A stretch of 64,000 bases of DNA, from contig CAZCDS010000032.1 of NCBI GenBank assembly GCA_964497585.1, positions 1 to 64,000 on the forward strand, written 5' to 3'. Below are positions 17,000-25,735 of the stretch, piece after piece; position 1 is the stretch's first letter, and the number at the start of each line of letters is the position of its first letter. The notes under the pieces were generated by a model. That model was given only the letters and a program-made list of their open reading frames with translations, searched no databases and had not been told where the DNA came from. The translations under genes and the position numbers were made by a program. The stretch comes from CAZCDS01 sp964497585. Its GTDB lineage: Bacteria > Desulfobacterota > Desulfomonilia > Desulfomonilales > Desulfomonilaceae.

Positions 17000-18418
17000 A
17001 TGGCGAAACGTTTGTTTGACATCGTTGTGACCGGTGTCGGCCTCATCTTTGCAGCTCCGCTCATGGCGGTAATCGCGATATGGATCAAGCTTGAATCGAG
17101 GGGGCCGGTCTTCTATTCGTGCCGACGCATCGGGAAAGACGGCAAGCCCTTCGGTATGCTCAAATTCAGAACGATGCTGTCTCACGCGGACCGGGTGTCC
17201 TGTCATTTGTGCTCGTCCGGGGACGTACGGGTGACGCCTTTGGGACGGTTCCTGCGAAAGACGAAGCTCAACGAGTTGCCTCAGTTGCTGAATGTGCTCG
17301 CCGGTCAAATGAGTCTTGTGGGACCCCGACCTGAAGATTTCGAGTTCCTGGACTATTGTCCGGATCAGCGGGAGATTGTCCTCTCCGTGAGGCCGGGAGT
17401 ATCGGGTCCCAATCAAGTACACTATCGAAACGAGGAACACCTCTTCCCGCCCGGAAAGGACCCCCACCAATTCTACAGAGACAAAATCCTGCCCGACAAG
17501 CTCCGGCGGGACGTGGATTATGCGAGGAACCACACGCTGAGGGCAGACATCGTGCTCCTCGTGAAAGGGGTCTACGTAACGGTCTGTGAAGCGTTCACGC
17601 TCGCCGATCTGCTCCGCAGACGCGACGTCTTCCTCTCGCTGGCCGGGGACGCGGCCCTGTCTATGTTGGCATACCTGCTGGCGAACCTCTTGCGGTACGA
17701 ATACGTACCCCTGGACCGCGCGGTTGCGGTGAGTTTCCCTCTCGTGATAGGGATCAACGCGATCGTCTTTACCGCCATGGGACTGTACGGTCAAGACGTC
17801 CGTTTCTTCTCGTTTCCGGACTTGGCACACATCATGAAACTGAGCTTTCTCGCGGGCGGACTTTTCGTACTTGCCACTCACTTTTATCAGCCCGGATCGG
17901 GACACTCCAGGACCGTATTCGTGCTTTACACTTTCATTCTGGCATCGCTCCTCTCTGCACGGAGAATGGCGGAACGCCGGATATGGGAATGGCGGGAGCG
18001 GCTTGGTAACGGCGCATCCGAGGTGGAACGCGTCGTGATCTACGGAGCGGGTCGACTGGGGACCGAGGCCTGCAAACGGCTTCTTTTCGAAGCCCGTTTC
18101 CAGGTGGTTGGATTCATCGACGATGATCCCCGCAAAAAAAATCGGTCGGTAATGGGCCTGAGGGTCCTCGGTCACGGCCACGATTTGGCGTTTCTCAAAA
18201 CCCTCTATGACATAGACAAGGTGGTGCTCGCGTTTAAGCCAAGGCAGTACGAGGAACTGGTACGTACCAGCAAACTGGTACAGGATTGCGGTATCGACAA
18301 CCTGGCCGTGTACCCACCGGTCCTCTTTGCTGAGGGGAGCACCCTGGGGCGGAGTACCGTCCCGCCCGTCCTGCGTCCTCTCGAATCACTGCCGGAGAAG
18401 CGACGCGTCGCAGGCTGA
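17000..18418 (+). CDS. Phosphoglycosyl transferase fused to CapD-type membrane/Rossmann domain (permuted order)
   Basis: 472 residues. Residues 1-195 are a complete sugar transferase (FKFRTM-type motif in MLKFRTML; LNELPQLLNVLAGQMSLVGPRP). Residues about 213-310 carry four membrane helices. Residues 335-460 form a nucleotide-binding fold with VVIYGAGRLGTEACKRLL and VVGFIDDDPRKKNRSVMG, as in the N-terminal half of FlaA1/CapD/PglF and of WbaP. In WbaP-like enzymes the helices and Rossmann part precede the transferase; here they follow it, and no dehydratase domain comes after. The first residue of the catalytic Asp-Glu dyad is Asn91. GGAGG lies about twelve bases before the start. Role: probable second initiating enzyme or a regulator of initiation. 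Confidence 0.85.
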   Translation: MAKRLFDIVVTGVGLIFAAPLMAVIAIWIKLESRGPVFYSCRRIGKDGKPFGMLKFRTMLSHADRVSCHLCSSGDVRVTPLGRFLRKTKLNELPQLLNVLAGQMSLVGPRPEDFEFLDYCPDQREIVLSVRPGVSGPNQVHYRNEEHLFPPGKDPHQFYRDKILPDKLRRDVDYARNHTLRADIVLLVKGVYVTVCEAFTLADLLRRRDVFLSLAGDAALSMLAYLLANLLRYEYVPLDRAVAVSFPLVIGINAIVFTAMGLYGQDVRFFSFPDLAHIMKLSFLAGGLFVLATHFYQPGSGHSRTVFVLYTFILASLLSARRMAERRIWEWRERLGNGASEVERVVIYGAGRLGTEACKRLLFEARFQVVGFIDDDPRKKNRSVMGLRVLGHGHDLAFLKTLYDIDKVVLAFKPRQYEELVRTSKLVQDCGIDNLAVYPPVLFAEGSTLGRSTVPPVLRPLESLPEKRRVAG

Positions 18419-18742
18419 ACCTGCACGATCCGACCTTACGGAGGTGTCCGGAAATTTCTCAGGAGCGAGAGCTACACAGCTATGAGCCTCAGGTACCCCT
18501 CGATTAAAGTCTGCGAAGGACCCTGACCCGGAACGCTGCATGTTTTGCGGCTGTGACATCCGAGGATCACTCTCTGCAACGTCACTGAAACCGACTCGCA
18601 ACAGGGCTTCAGAACCCCGGCGATCAATATTCTCTGTAGCGTTTGTACTTCAGTGGCTGAAATTCTCTCACGTCTTGGTGTGTTAATGTCTCCGCGTTAG
18701 AAATTCCGTCTCTTCGCGATCCGATGAGCGGATGGGCAACGC
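18419..18742. other. Intergenic stretch
   Basis: 324 bases without a supported gene or obvious terminator between the fused sugar transferase and the aminotransferase. Confidence 0.4.
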
Positions 18743-19876
18743 ATGACGATCTCAATCCCACTTGCGGATCTTAGATTTGGGCCCGAGGAAGAGGCTGCAA
18801 TCAGGCGCGTTCTCGAATCCGGATGGGTAAACATGGGGCCGGAGACGGAACGTTTCGAGGCTGAGTTTTCGCTGTACGTGGGTTCCAAGTACGCGATCGC
18901 GGTATCATCGGGCACCGCGGCCCTTCACCTGGCTCTGGCGGCCCTCGGGATCGGCCCCGGTGATGAAGTGATCGTTCCTTCGCTCACGTTCGTCGCGACG
19001 GTCAATGTTGTGCGACATGTGGGCGCGATTCCCGTTTTCGCAGACATCACCGACGAAACCGACTGGAACATCTCACCATCCGAGATCGAAAAGAACTTGA
19101 CTCCCAAGACGAAGGCCTTGATCGCGGTTCACTACGCGGGGTTTCCCTGTAGAATGGACAGCATCACCGAGATCGCGCGCGAGCGGGGGTTGAAAGTGAT
19201 CGAAGATGCGGCTCACGCGCCGGGTGGCACCTTCAAGGGGAAGAAACTGGGCACATGGGGAGACGCGGGATGCTTCAGCTTCGCGTCCACCAAGAATATG
19301 ACCACCGGCGAAGGTGGCATGGTGGTGACCGAGCATGATGAAGTTGCTCAGAGCGTCCGGCTGCTGCGGTCTCACGGGATGACGCGGCTGACCTGGGACC
19401 GGCGCTTCGGACATGAATTCGCGTACGACGTGCTCGCCCAAGGCTTCAATTGTCGCATGGATGAGCTCCGCGCGGCACTGGGGCGAGTGCAGCTCGCCAA
19501 ACTCGACGAAAACAACGCAATACGTCGTGAGATCACTCGAAGGATGCGGTCGCGTCTTGTCGAGGTGCCGCGAGTTTCCTTTCCGTTTGACCACGACACG
19601 CTCCCTTGCTCGACCTGTCACATATTTCCGATGCTCTTGGACTCGGCCGGTGAGCGAGCTTCGTTCATGGAGCAGATGAGAGAAGCCGGAATCGGGACAA
19701 GCATACATTTCCCGCCCGTGCACCTCTTTTCCGCGTACAAGGAAAGTGGAGAGTATTCCCTTCCGATTACCGAGAGCGTCACACGCAGGGAAGTCACCCT
19801 GCCGCTCTTTCCAGGTTTGACAGATGACCAGGTGGAAATGGTCATTGCCAGAACGAGCCGTCTCCTGAAAATTTGA
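18743..19876 (+). CDS. DegT/DnrJ/EryC1/StrS sugar aminotransferase
   Basis: 377 residues, the normal family length. PLP-dependent fold type I: SSGTAALHLALAALG near residue 55 binds the phosphate, VIEDAAHAPGG contains the Asp that pairs with the PLP nitrogen, and the Schiff-base Lys is in FASTKNMTTGEGG near residue 184. It transfers an amino group to a nucleotide-activated keto-sugar, producing an amino sugar for the repeat unit. The matching dehydratase is not in this window; the fused CapD-like domain upstream lacks one. The ribosome site is weak. Confidence 0.95.
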   Translation: MTISIPLADLRFGPEEEAAIRRVLESGWVNMGPETERFEAEFSLYVGSKYAIAVSSGTAALHLALAALGIGPGDEVIVPSLTFVATVNVVRHVGAIPVFADITDETDWNISPSEIEKNLTPKTKALIAVHYAGFPCRMDSITEIARERGLKVIEDAAHAPGGTFKGKKLGTWGDAGCFSFASTKNMTTGEGGMVVTEHDEVAQSVRLLRSHGMTRLTWDRRFGHEFAYDVLAQGFNCRMDELRAALGRVQLAKLDENNAIRREITRRMRSRLVEVPRVSFPFDHDTLPCSTCHIFPMLLDSAGERASFMEQMREAGIGTSIHFPPVHLFSAYKESGEYSLPITESVTRREVTLPLFPGLTDDQVEMVIARTSRLLKI

Positions 19877-20187
19877 CTTCAAGCGTGCAACCGTCGAATG
19901 CGATAGAACAGGCTCTCTGTTAGCCGGCCGCAACATGTCCGGATCAGGACGGTACTGCATGTTGCACCCCCGCAAGCCTGTGCGGAACCCCTTAGAGGTG
20001 ACTCTAGTCGGCTTTCTTCGGAGTTCTCGAAACACGTACCCTAGGATTCCTGGGGGGCATGCGTGCACCTTTCCTCTGCGTGCGGTTCAGGGTGGGGCGG
20101 GTTGCTGCGCGCACCCACGCTGCTCTTCATTATTCCCCGATACACCAGCCACTGTCGGGGAAGTGGACTGGCCTTTGAGGAACAGAG
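19877..20187. other. Intergenic stretch
   Basis: 311 bases with no supported gene. GAGGAA just before 20188 is the ribosome site of the polymerase gene. Confidence 0.4.
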
Positions 20188-21711
20188 ATGTTCGCATCTT
20201 CTTCGACCCATGATCGGCCACCTGTGACATTCAGGCAATCGCCGGGCTTGGATGCGAGGCTTGGGTGGCTCGTTCCGGTGACTCTGTTCTCGTACGCTTG
20301 TTATTATTCAGTGATGGATTATCCGGAACCCACCCTGGTCTGGTTGAGTTCTGCAGTGGCCGTCTCATTGATGCTCTGCATCGCTGTCTCGTCTTACAGT
20401 CTCGTTTCGTTGGTAACCGTGGTGTGCGTTTATCTGTTGTTTCATTTCTCTATCGGGCCTGTGTTTAACCTCATGTTGGCTAGGCCCCGGATACGCCCCG
20501 ATCTATGGATCACCACGGATCTTGCGCAGATCGCGTGCATCGTCGCAGCCCTCGCAATGGCAGCAGGCGTATGGTTTACCCGCATCTTTTTTTCGAGGCA
20601 GCGGAGCCCCGTGTACGGGGATACGATCCACCTCGTGGCCCCTGTCGGCGCGGGCATGCTTGTCATGTTATACGTTCCCGTTTTCGCGTTCTTTGTAGTC
20701 ACGGGGGTGTACGACTGGCGATTCATTTCAGTGCCCAAGCTCACTGCATCCATCTCCATGTACGGAGGTTTCCTGAACCAGGTTTCGAATATGGAGAACC
20801 TGGCCTCCGCGGGAATCTGTCTCCAGCTTTTCCGGTATGTGCATACCGGAAGAAGGATAGATCTGTATTTCCTCATCATCTTTGCAAGCGTACCCGTACT
20901 ACTTTTCGCCCCTACCGGGAACAGAAGCCAGGCTCTGTTACACATTCCGTACCTGGCTCTGTTCTATGCCGCTCTGGAACCGAACAGGAAGCGAGCCCTC
21001 GTTGTGATTTTCTGGTCTGCGGCACTGGTGGTCTTTCTAACGGCAGCCATCGGAGCGTATAGGTCGCAGCCCGATGAACGGGCAGCGAGCTTTGAGGGCC
21101 AATGGGAACAAATCATGAGCTACCAACCTCTGGAGGGACAGATCCGCTTGGCTGGCCGCCAACTCACTCCGCTCGAGCACCTCGCGGAACGGCTGAACGA
21201 TTACGTGACATGTGGCAGGATCATTGCTTGGACACCCCAAATCGTCCCATTTCGGAGGACGGAGCGTTTGTCGGACATTCTTTCTATGTGGGTCCCGAAA
21301 ATCCTCTTCCCGGAACGGCGGAACATCGGGCAGAGCGCGATCGTTTCAACCAGATACGAGGTTACGGGGTGGGGCGGGGCGAGTTCTCCTTCGACGTTGC
21401 CCGGTGACCTCTTCAGCCGATGGGGCTGGCCCGGCATCGTGCTGGGCCTGTTTCTGCTCGGCTGCTCGCTCGCTTTGACTGACCGCTGGCTGCTCAGGAT
21501 ATGGTCCACGCGGCTTATCATTTTCTACGGTTTGTTCATACCTCGGGCGTTTTCGTTGGGAGCCACGGATGTGATCGGCGCGATCGCCGTATTGGGCCGT
21601 GAAATGCTGGTGGCCGCGTTTGTTGCCGCGATCCTGTCGGTCCTTATCGATTCATTCTTCTCGAAGACATACCGATATATTCCGGGTCACGGTCTTCAAC
21701 CGGCAGGCTGA
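20188..21711 (+). CDS. Wzy-type O-antigen/EPS polymerase
   Basis: 507 residues with about eleven to twelve membrane helices. The large extracytoplasmic loop ends in PSTLPGDLFSRWGWPGIVLG, a signature of oligosaccharide repeat-unit polymerases (GDL-x-x-x-x-G-W-P-G), and Arg-rich loops (MSYQPLEGQIRLAGRQLTP, RRTERLSDILSM) are typical. It joins lipid-linked repeat units on the periplasmic face, with chain length set by the Wzz/kinase at 14222. Wzy proteins are poorly conserved, so the call rests on topology, the motif and the neighbouring flippase. Confidence 0.8.
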   Translation: MFASSSTHDRPPVTFRQSPGLDARLGWLVPVTLFSYACYYSVMDYPEPTLVWLSSAVAVSLMLCIAVSSYSLVSLVTVVCVYLLFHFSIGPVFNLMLARPRIRPDLWITTDLAQIACIVAALAMAAGVWFTRIFFSRQRSPVYGDTIHLVAPVGAGMLVMLYVPVFAFFVVTGVYDWRFISVPKLTASISMYGGFLNQVSNMENLASAGICLQLFRYVHTGRRIDLYFLIIFASVPVLLFAPTGNRSQALLHIPYLALFYAALEPNRKRALVVIFWSAALVVFLTAAIGAYRSQPDERAASFEGQWEQIMSYQPLEGQIRLAGRQLTPLEHLAERLNDYVTCGRIIAWTPQIVPFRRTERLSDILSMWVPKILFPERRNIGQSAIVSTRYEVTGWGGASSPSTLPGDLFSRWGWPGIVLGLFLLGCSLALTDRWLLRIWSTRLIIFYGLFIPRAFSLGATDVIGAIAVLGREMLVAAFVAAILSVLIDSFFSKTYRYIPGHGLQPAG

Positions 21712-21864
21712 CCGGTTCCATGCATCGAGGTCATTGGTCATAGTCCTGGTCCGATCGGGGATGGAGTCATTCAGGCTGAGGCCCTGTGCGCGGGGAGAGG
21801 GGCAAGCGGTTTTCGCGCCGCGCGTTCCGCGTCATTCATTGGAGAAAGTGAACTGCAACGTTCC

Positions 21865-23427
21865 TTGATAACAAACCAAACCGGAAGGGTTGAAGCCGGA
21901 CTGTTCGCAACCAGCAGAAGGGCGGCGACCCAGTGGTATCTCGTCTTCCTGTACATCAACTATGCCCTCTTTTTGATCAAAGGCGTGATGCTGGTACCGC
22001 TTTATCTCACGTACGTGGAACCACACCTCTATGGGGCATGGCTCGCGTCGGGAGGGATCATTGGCTATTTGGCCATGTTGGAATTTGGGGTCAACAGGGT
22101 GCTCATCCAGAGAACGGCCCAGGCCGCGGTTGCGTCCGACTCGGGGAGACTGGCATCGCTCATGGGTACGGGATTCTGTATCAATGCAACCCTGTCAACC
22201 CTGCCGTTCCTCCTCGGGCTTTCCATTTCTCCGTTGATACCGCCCCTCTTCGGCGTCCAAGCGGAGAATACCGCGGAGTTCACCGCGGCATTCATTGTGG
22301 CCGCGCTCTCTTCATCGGTCATGATGTTTTCCTTCATGGCTTCCTCGACCATGCAGGGGCTCCAGAGGCAGGTAGTGATCAACATATGCTTCACTGGCGG
22401 TCTGGGGTTGGGTATTCTTACGACAGTGCTCGCCATCTATCGCGGGTACGGGCTTGTGTCTATCCCTCTGGGATCGCTGGTTCACGCTCTCGTTACTGGG
22501 GTCGGTGACTACTCATACATGCTCCTGGTCACAGCACGGTATGGGAAGTTTGGGAGACCGACATTCAGCGGCTCCGTATTCAGGGACCTTTTCCGCTCTG
22601 CGGCCCATGTATTCTCCGGTTCCATGACAGGCGCGGTCACTGAACAGTCGGACAAAGTGGTTATCGGCTCATTGCTGAATCCCCTTCTCTGCAATGTGTA
22701 CGTGTTCACCGGGACGGCTTACCGAATGTTGAGCCTTCTGGTGGGGTACGTGTCGCACGCGATGATGCCCTCTTTGGCTCACCTTGGGGGGCAGGCCGAT
22801 CCAGACAAACTCAAATCGATAATCGGTCTTCTCGTTCATTTCAGCCTCGTTTTTGCCTCCGTGGTCCTGGGTGGCGCGCTATTCCTGAATCAGGAGTTCG
22901 TCCATCTTTGGGTGGGTCCTCAATACTACGGCGGGGAAGCGCTCAACGCACTCCTTCTCATGGTTGCGGGCGCCGGCGTTTTGTCTGTAGTGCTCAATAA
23001 TACACTGGTGGCCATGGGACAATTCCCGGGCATAAGCAGGGCTGCTCTTCTGGAGGCGGTCGTATATATTCCCCTGGTGTTGACACTTGCATGTCGTTGG
23101 GGCCTGCCCGGCGTGGCTGCCGCACTCGTAGCCGCAAAGACGGCCGGCACTCTTCTCGTGCGAGGACCTTGCCTGGTTCAGCGGCTGAGGATAAGCCCTG
23201 CCGAAATACGGGCTTCCCTCTCTTCACTTGCCGCACCGATGGCCGCGCCTCTGCTCGTGGGCGCAGGGTTGAATTATGTATTCAGTCCAGCTACAGTAAC
23301 GACGTTCGTGGCCGCGGGATGTATTTACACGAGCGTCGCGATAGCCCTCAGCGTACTGCTTGACCGGCGCCTGCGAGAACTGCTGCTTTTGCAGGTCGCG
23401 GGCAGAACGCCCGATATAAGTCACTGA
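21865..23427 (+). CDS. Wzx-type polysaccharide flippase
   Basis: 520 residues from a TTG at 21865, with about twelve to fourteen helices in the MATE/polysaccharide-transport pattern (LMLVPLYLTYVEPHLYGAWLASGG near the start, then a regular run of helices). It carries lipid-linked repeat units across the inner membrane. The start is unresolved: no ribosome site precedes the TTG, the nearest GGAG is over 20 bases away, and the same frame stays open upstream to at least 21718. The membrane part is intact whatever the start. It directly follows the polymerase gene. Confidence 0.85.
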   Translation: MITNQTGRVEAGLFATSRRAATQWYLVFLYINYALFLIKGVMLVPLYLTYVEPHLYGAWLASGGIIGYLAMLEFGVNRVLIQRTAQAAVASDSGRLASLMGTGFCINATLSTLPFLLGLSISPLIPPLFGVQAENTAEFTAAFIVAALSSSVMMFSFMASSTMQGLQRQVVINICFTGGLGLGILTTVLAIYRGYGLVSIPLGSLVHALVTGVGDYSYMLLVTARYGKFGRPTFSGSVFRDLFRSAAHVFSGSMTGAVTEQSDKVVIGSLLNPLLCNVYVFTGTAYRMLSLLVGYVSHAMMPSLAHLGGQADPDKLKSIIGLLVHFSLVFASVVLGGALFLNQEFVHLWVGPQYYGGEALNALLLMVAGAGVLSVVLNNTLVAMGQFPGISRAALLEAVVYIPLVLTLACRWGLPGVAAALVAAKTAGTLLVRGPCLVQRLRISPAEIRASLSSLAAPMAAPLLVGAGLNYVFSPATVTTFVAAGCIYTSVAIALSVLLDRRLRELLLLQVAGRTPDISH

Positions 23428-23805
23428 ACGTCCGCCGGCTGTGCATTGCGCGAAAAAGGGCGGGATAGAGGTCTGCAAGACAGTTATAATAAACTGCAGT
23501 GCATTCCTTGTACACGAACATAAACGTTACATGCGGGCGTAGCATGGAGGCTGTCGCAAAAATTGGAGTATCACGGGAATCGTGCCGCGTAGGAGTTCGT
23601 TTCCGGGGGACGGCCCCGCAAGATCACGGTCTCAACACCTGGACCGGCCCTGCATGTAGCTCTGCAACGGCCATCTCCGCACTTGGCAGGGGCCCGGGGC
23701 CTACCATTGTCTTGGTTTCCTGTTCGTCCTCAACCACTGCCGGCGTCGAGCAGAGAAATCCTTGGGGATTCGGTCGTGTCGAGAAACTGACGAGGAGACT
23801 TCGTG
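23428..23805. other. Intergenic stretch
   Basis: 378 bases without a supported gene. GAGGAG at 23791-23796 serves the following gene. Confidence 0.4.
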
Positions 23806-25188
23806 ATGCCTCAGCGAGGTATAGGCTCATTTCGTGACCCGAGTGGATTCGTGTTCACGGATGGCGGTGAGCTTTTGCGACAGGTTAACCTGGGATATAG
23901 AGACAACTATGACTACCTGTTTCAGTCAGGGCTCTACGATGCCCTGGTCAAAGAAGATCTTTTGATACCACACGTAGAGGTCGATCCGCGGCGCCGGCGG
24001 TCGGACAGTGCTTACGTCGTCATCAAACCTGAACTCATACCCTTCGTGTCCTATCCCTACGAATGGAGTTTCAGCCAGCTCAAATCGGCGGCACTCCACA
24101 CCCTCGAGATTCAGAAGATCGCGATCCGCCACCGCATGTCCCTCAAGGACTGCTCGGCCTATAACATCCAGTTCAGAAACGGCAGGCCCGTATTCATCGA
24201 CACGCTGTCATTCGAACACTACGAGGAAGGGGTTCCATGGAATGCCTTCAGACAATTTTGTCAACACTTCCTCGCGCCGTTGGCCATTATGAGCCTAAGG
24301 GACGTTCGGTTGGGGCAGTTGCTCAGATCCTACGTTGACGGGATTCCTTTGGATCTCGCCAGCTCGCTTCTGCCCTACCGGAGCTGGTTCTCGCTGTCTT
24401 TGCTCCTGAACATTCATCTGCATGCCGGAACCCAGAAGCGCTATGCCCATCGGCCGACCGCGCGTCCCACACGCAAGATAGGTCGTCGAGGCTTAATGGG
24501 CATCATCGACAATTTGCAGTCCGGCGTCGAAAACCTGAGTTGGCGCCCGATGTCTGCAGAGTGGGGAAATTATTATGAAGAGACCAATTACTCTCCGGAA
24601 GCGATGGACCACAAGAAAGAGATTGTCGCTCGTTTCCTCAAGCTGGCCGCGGCGCAAACGGTGTGGGATTTGGGGGCGAACACGGGGCTTTTCAGTCGAA
24701 TAGCCAGTAACAGAGGCGTGCATACCGTTTCGTTTGACGCGGATCCCGCGGCCGTTGAAACGAACTACCTGGAGAGCGTTGAACGGGGCGATACGCACCT
24801 TTTACCTCTCCTGCTGGACCTGACCAATCCCAGTGCAAACATGGGTTGGGCGAACAACGAGAGGAAGTCTCTCCTCGACCGGGGCCCGGCCGACACGGTA
24901 CTGGCGCTCGCGTTGGTACATCATCTGGCTATCTCCAATAATACGCCGCTGCAGATGATCGCAGCATTCCTGACTCGGATCTCCAGATCACTTATCATCG
25001 AATTTGTACCCAAGAGCGATTCCCAGGTTCAGAGACTTCTTCAAAGCAGGGAGGACATCTTTCCGAATTACGACGAAGAGTCCTTCAGGGAAGTCTTCGG
25101 TCGATATTTTGCCCTGCGGGAACACGCAAAGATCACGGGATCCGAAAGGACGATCTACTTCATGGAACGAGCAGAGACTGCAAACTGA
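23806..25188 (+). CDS. NoeA-like bifunctional protein: kinase-like N-terminus and SAM methyltransferase
   Basis: 460 residues; the ATG at 23806 (or the GTG just before it) follows GAGGAG. The N-terminal 200 residues contain MSLKDCSAYNIQFRNG and RPVFIDTLSFE, which match the catalytic loop (D-x-x-x-x-N) and the metal-binding Asp of lipid/aminoglycoside kinase-like folds. Residues 260-440 are a class I methyltransferase: VWDLGANTGLFSRIA (motif I), VSFDADPAAV and the LALALVHHLAI segment. The architecture matches proteins related to rhizobial NoeA. Substrate unknown; a glycan O-methylation or nonreducing-end cap role is a reasonable inference from context. Confidence 0.8.
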   Translation: MPQRGIGSFRDPSGFVFTDGGELLRQVNLGYRDNYDYLFQSGLYDALVKEDLLIPHVEVDPRRRRSDSAYVVIKPELIPFVSYPYEWSFSQLKSAALHTLEIQKIAIRHRMSLKDCSAYNIQFRNGRPVFIDTLSFEHYEEGVPWNAFRQFCQHFLAPLAIMSLRDVRLGQLLRSYVDGIPLDLASSLLPYRSWFSLSLLLNIHLHAGTQKRYAHRPTARPTRKIGRRGLMGIIDNLQSGVENLSWRPMSAEWGNYYEETNYSPEAMDHKKEIVARFLKLAAAQTVWDLGANTGLFSRIASNRGVHTVSFDADPAAVETNYLESVERGDTHLLPLLLDLTNPSANMGWANNERKSLLDRGPADTVLALALVHHLAISNNTPLQMIAAFLTRISRSLIIEFVPKSDSQVQRLLQSREDIFPNYDEESFREVFGRYFALREHAKITGSERTIYFMERAETAN

Positions 25189-25735
25189 CGACACCGTGTG
25201 CTTCACTCCACATTTCTTGCGATACATCTGACCCTGTCCTTGTGGTCCCACAATGCCGACCAGATTCCTCTGGGGGATGTGCTTGCTCCGAACGCGGTTA
25301 CCGCCGAGGCCACGCCTATCCTGTTCCCGTGGCTGAAATTCCTCCTGAGGGATTACGCTCACAGTCCGCGCGGGCAACTGCCTCTGCCCTCTTAGATCTG
25401 TTCTCGTACGGTCATAGAGAATTCCCTCTCACCAGCATGAGTTGAACCAGCGTCCCGGCCATCGGTAACGGATATTTGTTGGCGACTTGGGGTCTCCTGT
25501 TGATGGTGAGCTGGTGCACATCGTGCGGTCATCGGTAACCATTCACCGGACAATTCGCCTGATGCCAATTGCAGCCTGGGTTCTGCCGGTGAAAGTCGAG
25601 TCCCAGGATTCCTGATCCAGCAGCTTACCGGTCGAAGATCAGACATACTGCGATCAGCCGGGCGGACCACGCATGCTGAGACACGCGGGATTAGACTTGG
25701 CCGTCTAACTTGGTGAAGGGCGGCTTCGTGCCTTT
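25189..25735. other. Intergenic stretch
   Basis: 547 bases without a supported gene. A short direct repeat, CATCGGTAAC, occurs near 25461 and 25531. No terminator or promoter pair stands out. Confidence 0.4.

Noticed and set aside
16979..18181. 400-codon antisense frame under the fused sugar transferase
   Set aside because: A shadow of the well-supported plus-strand gene caused by high GC codon bias. The same holds for long antisense frames at 19073-20068, 15845-16723, 28233-29135 and 60282-61208.
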